Shown: positions 17,553 to 24,880 of the stretch, in pieces
How the letters are laid out: each line of letters begins with the position of its first letter
How positions within the stretch are numbered: the stretch's first letter is position 1
NCBI GenBank assembly: GCA_023386635.1
Contig: JAEWJH010000048.1
Coordinates: 1 to 32,529 of the forward strand
Origin: Pseudomonadota bacterium
GTDB taxonomy: Bacteria > Pseudomonadota > Alphaproteobacteria > Rhizobiales > Xanthobacteraceae
Length of the DNA stretch: 32,529 nt
Direction of reading: 5' to 3'
Notes under the pieces: generated by a model
What the model was told of the DNA's origin: nothing
The model's input: only the letters and a program-made list of their open reading frames with translations
The model's database searches: none
Position numbers and translations under genes: made by a program

Positions 17553-17566
17553 AGTCGAGGTTGAAT

Positions 17567-19060
17567 ATGTCCGTTCGGATGCCCCCCGTCGACCAGGCCG
17601 TGCTGGATCGCCGTGCGCAGATCGTCGCAGCACTGCGCCAGATCGTGCCCGGCGAGGGCGTGATCGCCGCCGAGCGGGAAATGCGGCCGTTCGAATCCGA
17701 CGGCCTCCCGGCCTACAAACAACTGCCCATGGTCGTTGTCCTGCCGGAGACCACCCGGCAGGTTTCCGAGGTGCTGCGCTATTGCCACACCAACGGCATC
17801 AAGGTGGTGCCGCGCGGCGCTGGAACCTCGTTGTCCGGCGGCGCGCTGCCGCTCGCCGACGGCGTGCTTCTCGGAATGGCCAAGTTCAGCCGCGTGCGCG
17901 AGATCGATTTCGCCAATCGCGTGGCGGTGGTGGAGCCCGGCGTCACCAATCTCGCGGTGACCAAAGCTGTGGAACACGAGGGCTTCTATTACGCGCCCGA
18001 TCCGTCGTCGCAGATCGCCTGCACCATCGGCGGCAATATCGCGGAAAATTCCGGCGGCGTGCATTGCCTGAAATACGGCATGACCACCAACAACGTGCTC
18101 GGCTGTGAGATCGTGCTGATGACCGGCGAGATTTTGCGGCTCGGCGGCAAGCATCTGGATGCCGGCGGCTACGATCTGCTCGGCGTCATCACCGGCTCCG
18201 AGGGACTGCTCGGCGTCGTCACCGAAATCACCGTCCGCATCCTGAAGAAGCCGGAGACCGCGCGCGCGGTGCTGGTCGGCTTTACCACCTCGGAAGACGC
18301 CGGGGAATGCGTCGGCCGCATCATCGGCGCCGGCATTATTCCGGGCGGCATGGAGATGATGGACGCGCCGGCGATCCACGCCGTCGAGGAATTCGTCCAT
18401 GCCGGCTATCCGCTCGATGTCGAAGCTTTGCTGATCGTCGAGCTCGACGGCCCGCAGGCGGAGGTCGACGACCTGATCGACCGCGTCGAAAAGATCGCGC
18501 AGGACTGCCGCTCCACCGTCTGCAAGGTGTCGCAGTCGGAGGAGGAGCGCCTGCTGTTCTGGGCCGGGCGCAAGGCGGCGTTCCCGGCGGTCGGTCGTAT
18601 TTCGCCGGATTATTATTGCGTCGACGGCACCATCCCGCGCGGGCAGTTGCCGCTGGTGCTGCGAAGGATGCGCGACATGTCGGAGCACTACGGCCTGCGT
18701 GTCGCCAATGTGTTCCACGCCGGCGACGGCAATCTGCATCCGCTCATCCTTTACGATGCCAATGTGCCGGGCGAACTGGACAAGACCGAGGAGTTCGGCG
18801 CCGAGATTCTCAAGCTCTGTGTCGAGGTCGGCGGTGTGCTCACCGGCGAGCATGGCGTCGGCGTCGAGAAGCGCGATCTGATGCCGACGATGTTCTCGCA
18901 GATCGATCTCGACGCGCAGCAGCGCATCAAATGCGCGTTCGACGAAAAGGGCCTGCTCAATCCCGGCAAGGTGTTCCCGCAATTACAGCGCTGCGCCGAA
19001 CTCGGCCGCATGCACATTTCCGGCGGCAAGCTGCCGTTCCCCGACATTCCGCGGTTTTGA
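17567..19060 (+). CDS. glcD: Glycolate oxidase FAD-binding subunit GlcD
   Basis: GlcD is the catalytic FAD subunit of the membrane-associated glycolate oxidase GlcDEF, which oxidises glycolate (and D-lactate in some species) to glyoxylate. It has 497 residues. The FAD-binding-4 (PCMH) domain covers about 55-235, with PRGAGTSLSGGALPLADG and GGNIAENSGGVHCLKYG. The FAD-oxidase C domain follows, with VFHAGDGNLHPLILYD and GEHGVG near the end. The start at 17567 has gagg 6 bp upstream; a TTG at 17561 is less likely. In the usual order glcE follows directly, but here a toxin-antitoxin pair is inserted. It is divergent from a cytochrome c gene. Confidence 0.95.
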   Translation: MSVRMPPVDQAVLDRRAQIVAALRQIVPGEGVIAAEREMRPFESDGLPAYKQLPMVVVLPETTRQVSEVLRYCHTNGIKVVPRGAGTSLSGGALPLADGVLLGMAKFSRVREIDFANRVAVVEPGVTNLAVTKAVEHEGFYYAPDPSSQIACTIGGNIAENSGGVHCLKYGMTTNNVLGCEIVLMTGEILRLGGKHLDAGGYDLLGVITGSEGLLGVVTEITVRILKKPETARAVLVGFTTSEDAGECVGRIIGAGIIPGGMEMMDAPAIHAVEEFVHAGYPLDVEALLIVELDGPQAEVDDLIDRVEKIAQDCRSTVCKVSQSEEERLLFWAGRKAAFPAVGRISPDYYCVDGTIPRGQLPLVLRRMRDMSEHYGLRVANVFHAGDGNLHPLILYDANVPGELDKTEEFGAEILKLCVEVGGVLTGEHGVGVEKRDLMPTMFSQIDLDAQQRIKCAFDEKGLLNPGKVFPQLQRCAELGRMHISGGKLPFPDIPRF

Positions 19061-19073
19061 CGGAGGTGGCACC

Positions 19074-19304
19074 ATGAATGCCATGCTAAAGGAAATCATG
19101 CAGCGCGCCGAAAAATGGTCTGAAAACGATCAGGAAGAACTTGCGCTATTGGCCGGGCAGATCGAGGTGCGTCGTCAAGGGCATTATCTTGCGACAGCGG
19201 AAGAACTGAAGGCGCTTGATGAAGCGCTGGAAGCAGCCAAGCGCGGCGATTTCGCAACAGATGCTGAAGTGGAGGCACTGTTTGCCAAATATCGACGCTC
19301 ATGA
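19074..19304 (+). CDS. Antitoxin-like protein of a ParE/RelE-type module
   Basis: The 76-residue acidic helical protein (MNAMLKEIMQRAEKWSENDQ...) ends EVEALFAKYRRS. The last third, ELKALDEALEAAKRGDFATD, resembles the toxin-neutralising tail of ParD-like or addiction-module antitoxins. A strong ribosome site (ggaggt) precedes the ATG at 19074. The stop overlaps the toxin start as ATGA at 19301, the standard arrangement. It sits 13 bp after glcD. G+C is 64 of 120 bases at 19081-19200, clearly below its neighbours (44 of 60 at 17581-17640), suggesting acquisition. No classical DNA-binding domain is obvious. Confidence 0.8.
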   Translation: MNAMLKEIMQRAEKWSENDQEELALLAGQIEVRRQGHYLATAEELKALDEALEAAKRGDFATDAEVEALFAKYRRS

Positions 19305-19590
19305 AGGTCCGAGTTACGAATACGGCGCTCGTGCAACTCGATACGATCCTCACCGAGTTAGACGCGATCAATCCTGCGGCAAGAACCGGTCTCGTGAAGC
19401 GTTTTCAAGCGGCATTGCGGCTGTTGGCCGATTTTCCGCAAGTCGCCCAGAGGGTAGAACAGCGGCCGGAATGCAGCGGCTGTCGCTCATTCACTATCCG
19501 TACATTGTCTATTATCAAGTGCTCGATGACGAGGTCGCAATCTTGCAGATAGTCCATGGCGCCCGTCGCCAGCCGTGGGAAACGCCATGA
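19301..19590 (+). pseudogene. ParE/RelE-superfamily toxin, apparent single-base frameshift
   Basis: The first frame reads MKVRVTNTALVQLDTILTEL and on to FPQVAQRVEQRP, the typical N-terminal half of a ParE toxin, then degenerates and stops at 19552. From 19471 the next frame reads MQRLSLIHYPYIVYYQVLDD then EVAILQIVHGARRQPW and stops at 19588-19590, the typical C-terminal half. One extra G at the GG of 19468-19469 would give QRPGMQRLSL and an intact 96-residue toxin. As given, the toxin would be inactive. The stop of the restored frame overlaps the glcE start (ATGA at 19587), so the gene pair is embedded in the glc transcript. Confidence 0.82.
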
Positions 19591-20828
19591 CGGATGCACC
19601 TGCCGCGCCGTCGATGGCTGACACGTTGAAACCCCGCGACGCGAAGGACGTCGAGGATGCCGTGCGCTTCGCCGTTTCCAACGAGACGGCGCTGGAAGTG
19701 ATCGGCGCCGGCTCGAAGCGCGGGATCGGCCGTCCGCTGCAAACTGACATGACACTCGATCTCTCGGGTCTGAGCGGCATCGTTCTCTACGAGCCGGAAG
19801 AACTGGTGCTCACCGCGCAGGCCGGCACGCCGCTCGCCGTGATCGAAGACGCCGTGCGCGCGGCCAACCAGGAACTGGCGTTCGAGCCGATCGACTACGC
19901 GCCGCTGTTCGGTGGCGAGGCGGGCGCCGGCACCATCGGCGGCGTCATCGCCGCCAATCTCTCTGGGCCGCGGCGTATTCGTCAGGGTGCGGCGCGCGAT
20001 CATTTCCTCGGCGCCAAGGGCGTCACCGGCCGCGGCGAGACGGTGAAGACCGGCGGTCGTGTGGTGAAGAACGTCACCGGCTACGATCTCTGCAAGCTCC
20101 TCGCCGGATCGTGGGGTACGCTCGCGGCGCTCACCGAAGTCACCATCAAGGTGCTGCCGCGCGCCGAGACGGAGGCGACCGTGGTGGTGCACGGTCTCGA
20201 CGACAGGGATGCGATGCGCGCCATGGCGGCGGCGATGGGCTCGTCGTTTGACGTGTCGGGCGCGGCGCATCTGCCGGATCACATCGCCGCGCATTTCGAC
20301 GGCCTGCCGGAAGAGGGCGCCTCGACCTGCCTTCGCGTCGAAGGTTTCGCGGTGTCGGTGAAGCATCGCCGCGAGACACTGGCCGCGCTGCTCGCGCCGT
20401 TCGGCCGCATCAGTTTCGTCGAGGCGGAATCCTCGCGCGCGCTGTGGCGCAGCATCCGCGACGCCAGGCCGTTCGCGCAGGGCGCCAGCCTGAAGCGTCC
20501 GCTGTGGCGCATCTCCACCGAGCCGATGCGCGGCGCGGACCTGGCTGATCTGATCCCGCCTTCGGCGCAGATGTTCTACGACTGGGCCGGCGGTCTGGTC
20601 TGGGTCGGCATGCCGGTCGAGGATGAGCCCGACGCGGCGGCGATCCGCAGCGCGGTCGCGTCGATCGGCGGTCATGCAACGCTGGTGCGGGCCCCGGTCG
20701 CGGCGCGCGCGGCGAACGATGTGTTTCCGCCGCAGGATGCCGGGCTCGCCGCGCTGTCGAAGCGCGTCAAGGAAAGTTTCGATCCGAAAGGCGTGCTCAA
20801 TCCCGGCCGCATGTGGGCGGGGGCGTGA
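19587..20828 (+). CDS. glcE: Glycolate oxidase FAD-binding subunit GlcE
   Basis: GlcE is the second FAD-domain subunit of glycolate oxidase, shorter than GlcD and lacking a full FAD-oxidase C-terminal domain. It has 413 residues. The start at 19587 (MTDAPAAPSMADTLKPRDAK) has tggga 6 bp upstream and overlaps the toxin stop. The FAD-binding-4 domain is seen in GAGSKRGIGRPLQTDMTLDL and AGAGTIGGVIAANLSGPRRI, then GRVVKNVTGYDLCKLLAGSWG. The C-terminus ends with the conserved KESFDPKGVLNPGRMWAG. It faces the dedA gene convergently with 14 bp between stops, whereas in most genomes glcF follows directly. Confidence 0.95.
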   Translation: MTDAPAAPSMADTLKPRDAKDVEDAVRFAVSNETALEVIGAGSKRGIGRPLQTDMTLDLSGLSGIVLYEPEELVLTAQAGTPLAVIEDAVRAANQELAFEPIDYAPLFGGEAGAGTIGGVIAANLSGPRRIRQGAARDHFLGAKGVTGRGETVKTGGRVVKNVTGYDLCKLLAGSWGTLAALTEVTIKVLPRAETEATVVVHGLDDRDAMRAMAAAMGSSFDVSGAAHLPDHIAAHFDGLPEEGASTCLRVEGFAVSVKHRRETLAALLAPFGRISFVEAESSRALWRSIRDARPFAQGASLKRPLWRISTEPMRGADLADLIPPSAQMFYDWAGGLVWVGMPVEDEPDAAAIRSAVASIGGHATLVRAPVAARAANDVFPPQDAGLAALSKRVKESFDPKGVLNPGRMWAGA

Positions 20829-20842
20829 TGACCATGATCGAG

Positions 20843-21364
20843 TCAGGTCGCGGTTTTGACGACCATCGCTCCGGCGCCGAGCATGGCGCCACCCCACAGC
20901 GCCGCCGACACCCAGTTGGCGACCTGGAACGTCGCCGCCGGCATACCGAGCATACCGGCAAGAATCGGCACGGTGGCGCGCAGCGGTCCAATGAAGCGCG
21001 CCAGTACGATGCTCGCCGCGCCGTATTTGTTGAAGAAGGCTTCGCCGCGCGGCAGCAGGTCAGGCCGCTTGCGGAAATATTTGAACTGATGGATGCGGTC
21101 CTGAAACGTGTCGCCGATCCAGTAGGACAGCCAGTTGCCCAGTCCCGCACCGATGACGATGGCGAGTATCACCGGGGTCAGTTCGAGATAGCCGCCGGCG
21201 ATCATCGCGCCGGCGCCCATCAGGATCGCATTGCCGGGAACGATCAGCGCCACCACTGCCAGCGAGCGGGCGAAGGCGAGCGCGAACACCAGCGGCACCG
21301 CCCAGGCCTGCTGCGCCTTGAGGATGTCGAGACCCGGCGCGACGATATCGTGCAGCGTTGGCAT
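20843..21364 (-). CDS. DedA family membrane protein (SNARE-associated domain)
   Basis: DedA/VTT-domain proteins are inner-membrane proteins; some act as undecaprenyl-phosphate or phospholipid flippases. The 173-residue protein has about four to five hydrophobic segments and the family core: IVPGNAILMGAGAMIAGG, IGAGLGNWLSYWIGDTFQDR and then KYGAASIVLARFIGPLRATV, with the conserved FxxR/G-R-F-x-P-x-x-R motif. The start at 21364 (MPTLHDIV) is preferred; the longer frame to 21472 overlaps the glcF start and lacks a better ribosome site. It lies on the minus strand between glcE and glcF, splitting the glc operon. Confidence 0.9.
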   Translation of the reverse strand: MPTLHDIVAPGLDILKAQQAWAVPLVFALAFARSLAVVALIVPGNAILMGAGAMIAGGYLELTPVILAIVIGAGLGNWLSYWIGDTFQDRIHQFKYFRKRPDLLPRGEAFFNKYGAASIVLARFIGPLRATVPILAGMLGMPAATFQVANWVSAALWGGAMLGAGAMVVKTAT

Positions 21365-21453
21365 GAGGCATCGCTGTCGCAGCACCGAGGTACCACCGTC
21401 AAGCCGTCCGTTTGCCGCGCATGGCATTTTGTTGCGGGGCATTGAGTTCCGAT

Positions 21454-22809
21454 ATGCAAACCAACTTCTCACTGGCGCAGCTCGCCGATCCGGATATCCA
21501 GGAAGCCGACAAAATTCTGCGGGCCTGCGTGCATTGCGGTTTCTGCACCGCGACCTGTCCGACCTATGTCCTTCTGGGCGATGAACTGGATTCGCCGCGC
21601 GGGCGCATCTATCTCATCAAGGACATGCTGGAGAACGACCGTCCGGCGACGCGCGAGGTGGTCAAGCATATCGACCGCTGCCTCTCCTGCCTGTCATGCA
21701 TGACCACCTGTCCGTCCGGCGTGCATTACATGCATCTGGTCGACCATGCGCGCGACCACATCGAACAGACCTACAAGCGGCCGCTGTTCGACCGCGCGTT
21801 GCGCGCGCTGCTGGCGGCGGTGATGCCCTATAATGGCCGCTTCCGCATCGCCATGACCGCGGGGCTCATCGGCAAGCCGTTCGCGCCGGTGCTCCATGCG
21901 CTGGGCCTCAAGCGGATGGCTGCGATGCTGCGGCTGGTGCCCTCGCGCATGCCGACGCCGCCGAAGCATACCGGCCGCCGCGTGTTTCCGGCGAACGGTC
22001 CGCGCAAGCAGCGCGTTGCGCTGCTCGGCGGCTGCGTCAATCCGATCCTCGCGCCAAACGTGCAGGACGCGACGATCCGTCTGCTCAACCGCTTCGGCAC
22101 TGAGGTGGTGCTGGCCGAAGGCGACACCTGCTGCGGTTCGCTGGTGCATCACATGGGCAAAGAAGAGCAGGCGCTCGCACTCGCCCGCAACCAGATCGAT
22201 GCATGGACGCGCGAGATCGACGGCGAGGGGCTCGATGCGATCCTCGTCACCGTGTCCGGCTGCGGCACGACGATCAAGGACTACGGCTTCATGCTGCGCA
22301 CCGATCCGGTTTACGCGGAGAAGGCGGCGCGGGTGTCGGCATTGGCGCGCGATATCACCGAATATCTCTATACGGTGGACATGCCCACGCCGCAGCGCCC
22401 GCCACGGCTCACGGTCGCCTATCATGCCGCCTGTTCGCTGCAGCACGGGCAGAAGGTGACCCGCGAGCCGAAGGCGCTGCTCGCCAAGATGGGCTACGTG
22501 GTGAAGGACATTCCCGAGGCGCATCTGTGCTGCGGCTCGGCCGGCACCTACAACATCATGCAGCCGGAGATCGCGACCAAGCTGCGCGACCGCAAGATCG
22601 TCAATATCGAGCGCACGCAACCCGACGTGATCGCGGCCGGCAATATCGGCTGCATCATGCAGATCGCGTCCGGCACCGGCGTGCCGGTGGTGCACACGGC
22701 CGAGCTGCTCGACTGGGCGAGCGGCGGTCCGCCGCCGCCGGCGCTGGTCGATGCCGCGCGGCGCGCACCCGCGGCATCCGCCAGGCCCGTGGCTGAACCG
22801 ATAGCGTAG
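21454..22809 (+). CDS. glcF: Glycolate oxidase iron-sulfur subunit GlcF
   Basis: GlcF carries the electrons from GlcDE flavins toward the respiratory chain. It has 451 residues. Two 4Fe-4S motifs are intact: CVHCGFCTATCP (C25, C28, C31, C35) and CLSCLSCMTTCP (C76, C79, C82, C86). Two CCG domains follow, with GGCVNPILAPN...DTCCGS and AACSLQHGQ...HLCCGSAGTYN. The start at 21454 (MQTNFSLAQLADPD) matches family N-termini; an ATG at 21412 would overlap the dedA leader. It is separated from glcE by an opposing dedA gene, so it needs its own promoter or read-through across dedA. Confidence 0.96.
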   Translation: MQTNFSLAQLADPDIQEADKILRACVHCGFCTATCPTYVLLGDELDSPRGRIYLIKDMLENDRPATREVVKHIDRCLSCLSCMTTCPSGVHYMHLVDHARDHIEQTYKRPLFDRALRALLAAVMPYNGRFRIAMTAGLIGKPFAPVLHALGLKRMAAMLRLVPSRMPTPPKHTGRRVFPANGPRKQRVALLGGCVNPILAPNVQDATIRLLNRFGTEVVLAEGDTCCGSLVHHMGKEEQALALARNQIDAWTREIDGEGLDAILVTVSGCGTTIKDYGFMLRTDPVYAEKAARVSALARDITEYLYTVDMPTPQRPPRLTVAYHAACSLQHGQKVTREPKALLAKMGYVVKDIPEAHLCCGSAGTYNIMQPEIATKLRDRKIVNIERTQPDVIAAGNIGCIMQIASGTGVPVVHTAELLDWASGGPPPPALVDAARRAPAASARPVAEPIA

Positions 22810-22810
22810 A

Positions 22811-22846
22811 TAAAAAACTGCGGCGGATCGCTCCGCCGCAGTCGTA
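22811..22846 (-). terminator. Bidirectional terminator between glcF and DUF2239 gene
   Basis: A 10-bp perfect stem (ctgcggcgga 22818-22827 / tccgccgcag 22832-22841) has a 4-nt loop. On the minus strand it is followed by TTTTTT (complement of 22812-22817), giving a canonical terminator for the DUF2239 gene. On the plus strand the T-tract is poor, but the hairpin begins only 8 bp after the glcF stop. Confidence 0.8.
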
Positions 22847-22863
22847 TTGGCGCTGACGTGTCG

Positions 22864-23472
22864 TCAGTCGATCGCCCCCGCCAGCTTCAGGACATGCGCG
22901 CGCACGTCCTTCGCCCACGGCGCGGTCAGCCGCTCCAGCTTCACCGTGTCGCCGGCAAACAACGCGCGCGCGGCCTCGTCGAAGTCGCTCATGTTGCCGG
23001 CCATGGCCGACATGAAGCGATACGCCGCTTCCTGGCGCGCGCGCTTGCGGTCGCGGCTGCCGCTGGTCTTGCGGGCATCCTCGACCAGCTTGCGCAACGC
23101 GACCGACGCGCCGCCCGGCTGCGCATTGAGCCAGTCCCAGTGGCGCGGCAGCAGCGTCACCTCGCGGGCGACGACGCCGAGCCTCGGCCGTCCGGGTCCG
23201 CGCGGCGCTTCTGCAGCAGGGGACGCCATTGCCGGTGCACCCTGGGTCAGCCGCGCCAGCACCTCTTTGCCGGTGCCGCGCAAATCGACCTCGATCGGCT
23301 CGCTGGTCTCGCTGTTGAACAGCAGCACTGGCGCGCTGTCGCTGCGTTCGGCGGCCTTCTTGGCCTTGAGCGCGACATCGGCCAGCGCGCCCTCGGCGAT
23401 GCGGCGGTGCCCCTCGAAGGCAATGGCCGCGGTGTCATGTCGTGGCTCTTGTCTTGCCTCATGCCGTGCCAT
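22864..23472 (-). CDS. DUF2239 family protein
   Basis: The 202-residue protein matches the layout of DUF2239: an N-terminal region with IAFEGHRRIAEGALADVALK and VLLFNSETSEPIEVDLRGTG, then a linker with GRPRLGVVAREVTLLPRHWD followed by WLNAQPGGASVALRKLVEDA, and a basic/helical C-terminal part. No function is established for the family. The GRPR element and the following strand-helix-helix pattern look like an AT-hook and a ribbon-helix-helix DNA-binding unit; this is my inference. The ATG at 23472 has ggag 8 bp upstream, preferred over a start at 23505. The promoter upstream contains two copies of a 10-bp box. Confidence 0.88.
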   Translation of the reverse strand: MARHEARQEPRHDTAAIAFEGHRRIAEGALADVALKAKKAAERSDSAPVLLFNSETSEPIEVDLRGTGKEVLARLTQGAPAMASPAAEAPRGPGRPRLGVVAREVTLLPRHWDWLNAQPGGASVALRKLVEDARKTSGSRDRKRARQEAAYRFMSAMAGNMSDFDEAARALFAGDTVKLERLTAPWAKDVRAHVLKLAGAID

Positions 23473-23527
23473 GATCGGTTCTCCAGTGTCGGGGCAGGGC
23501 TCCATTGCGGCCCTGCGGTCGAGGCTC

Positions 23528-23571
23528 TATTTAATCCGGGTAAAACCATTGTCAATATCGCCCGGGTAAAA
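23528..23571 (-). promoter_or_regulatory. DUF2239 promoter with two identical 10-bp boxes
   Basis: On the minus strand, TTGACA (complement of 23550-23555) and TAAATA (complement of 23528-23533) are separated by 16 bp, a near-consensus sigma-70 promoter 55 bp before the start. Two copies of ttttacccgg (plus-strand ccgggtaaaa at 23536-23545 and 23562-23571) are spaced 26 bp apart. One fills the -35/-10 spacer and the other lies just upstream of the -35. This is a classic repressor-operator geometry. Confidence 0.65.
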
Positions 23572-23852
23572 TAAGGGAGCCAAGATGCCGCGCCGCCGCC
23601 GAATGCTGCGGGCGATTAAAAATGCGGCATCTGCCTGTTGCGCTGGCACGGCCGCATCGACGCTGTGGTCGATTCATCACACCCGAATTCAATCCGAATT
23701 CGTGAACGGGAAAAGCAAAGCCGTTGCCTAAGGAGGCAGCAGTTGCCGTTCTTATCGTCTTGCTGACTCACCCATGTGCACCGCACGTTCGCCCCAGGTT
23801 TTGGTGTCGCTGGTCCTGTGGAAGCGACTGAACGTAAAGAGGGGGTGAGTTC
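23572..23852. other. Gene-free leader region upstream of the porin gene
   Basis: The stretch holds no convincing gene. It includes a repeated ccgaattc (23683-23690 and 23694-23701) that forms a short gaattc-rich dyad. A 48-codon Arg/Ala-rich frame from 23585 looks like chance. The last 20 bp carry a strong ribosome site (agaggggg) for the porin. The porin promoter is presumably here but I could not place it. Confidence 0.4.
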
Positions 23853-24812
23853 ATGAAGCGAGCATTGGTATCCATGATGGCCCTGGCGGCGCTTGGCGCC
23901 GCCACGGTCGCGCCGGCGGCCCAGGCGGCCGACATGGCGGTGAAGGCGCCGAAGCTGGTCGCACCGCCGCCGTCGCCGTGGGACATCGCATTCGGTGCGG
24001 CGGTGATGAACGACTACATCTTCCGCGGCATCACGCAGTCGAACCACAAGCCGTCGGTCGCGGCTTATTTCGAGCCGCGCTACAACATCAACAAGAACCT
24101 GCAGCTTTACGCCGGCATCGCCGGTGAGAGCATCAGCTTCGCCAACCGCGCCGCCGCAGAGATCGACCTTTACGCCGGTATCCGCCCGACCGTCGGTCCG
24201 GTGCAGTTCGATTTCGGTTACTGGTACTACTACTATCCGGGTGGAACCTGCTTCGGCGGCACCGACCCGGCATGTCTTGCGGCGCTGCCGAACGGCAACG
24301 TCATCAAGAAGGTCAACGACTTCTGGGAAGTCTACGCCAAGGCGAGCTACGCGCCGATCGAGCCGCTCACGCTCGGCGTGAACTTCTACTACTCGCCGAA
24401 CTTCCTGAACCTCGGCGCCAGCGGCGAGTATCTGTCGGGCACCGCGAAGTACGTGTTCCCGAGCTTCGCCAGCGGTCTCGGCATGTATGTCTCGGGCGAA
24501 CTCGGCCAGCAGTGGCTCGGCACCACCGATCCGTTCTACGGCACCGCGACGTTCCCGCTCGGCGTCAAGCTCAAGGACTACATGACCTGGAACGTCGGCG
24601 TCGGCTTCACCTACAAGGTGTTCACCCTCGACCTGCGTTACTCGGACACCAATCTGAGCAAGGGGGATTGCAACGCCTTCACCGGCGATCCGGGCGCGTC
24701 CGGCACGACCAACGTGACGGCGATCAATCCGGGCGGTCTCGGCTCGCGCTGGTGCGGCGCGGCCTTCATCGCCAAGCTGTCGGCGGACCTGACGCTTGAC
24801 AGCCTGAAGTAA
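23853..24812 (+). CDS. TorF family putative outer-membrane porin
   Basis: The 319-residue secreted protein has a Sec signal peptide (MKRALVSMMALAALGAATVA..AQA|AD, cleavage near 25). A Pro-rich linker follows, then WDIAFGAAVMNDYIFRGITQ, the signature opening of the TorF/TIGR02001 family. The rest alternates aromatic and small residues typical of outer-membrane beta-strands (FDFGYWYYYYPGG, LTLGVNFYYSPNF, WNVGVGFTYKVFTLDLRYSD). Two cysteines (CFGGTDPAC) could form a loop disulfide. It has its own strong ribosome site and a strong terminator, so it is probably a single highly expressed gene. Transported solute unknown. Confidence 0.88.
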   Translation: MKRALVSMMALAALGAATVAPAAQAADMAVKAPKLVAPPPSPWDIAFGAAVMNDYIFRGITQSNHKPSVAAYFEPRYNINKNLQLYAGIAGESISFANRAAAEIDLYAGIRPTVGPVQFDFGYWYYYYPGGTCFGGTDPACLAALPNGNVIKKVNDFWEVYAKASYAPIEPLTLGVNFYYSPNFLNLGASGEYLSGTAKYVFPSFASGLGMYVSGELGQQWLGTTDPFYGTATFPLGVKLKDYMTWNVGVGFTYKVFTLDLRYSDTNLSKGDCNAFTGDPGASGTTNVTAINPGGLGSRWCGAAFIAKLSADLTLDSLK

Positions 24813-24834
24813 AATCCGGAGACCGTGTCTCCCG

Positions 24835-24866
24835 AAGGCGGCGGCCCTCCGGCCGCCGCCTTTTTT
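24835..24866 (+). terminator. Strong Rho-independent terminator of the porin gene
   Basis: A 12-bp perfect stem (aaggcggcggcc 24835-24846 / ggccgccgcctt 24851-24862) with loop ctcc is followed by a T6 tract. It is 22 bp after the porin stop. Confidence 0.92.
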
Positions 24867-24880
24867 GTTACAAACGCCTC

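Noticed and set aside
17474..18982. Long N-terminal extension of the cytochrome c frame
   Set aside because: Lies antisense to glcD; the signal peptide and ribosome site place the real start at 17473.
23585..23731. 48-codon frame in the gap before the porin
   Set aside because: Arg/Ala-rich, no ribosome site and no recognisable features.
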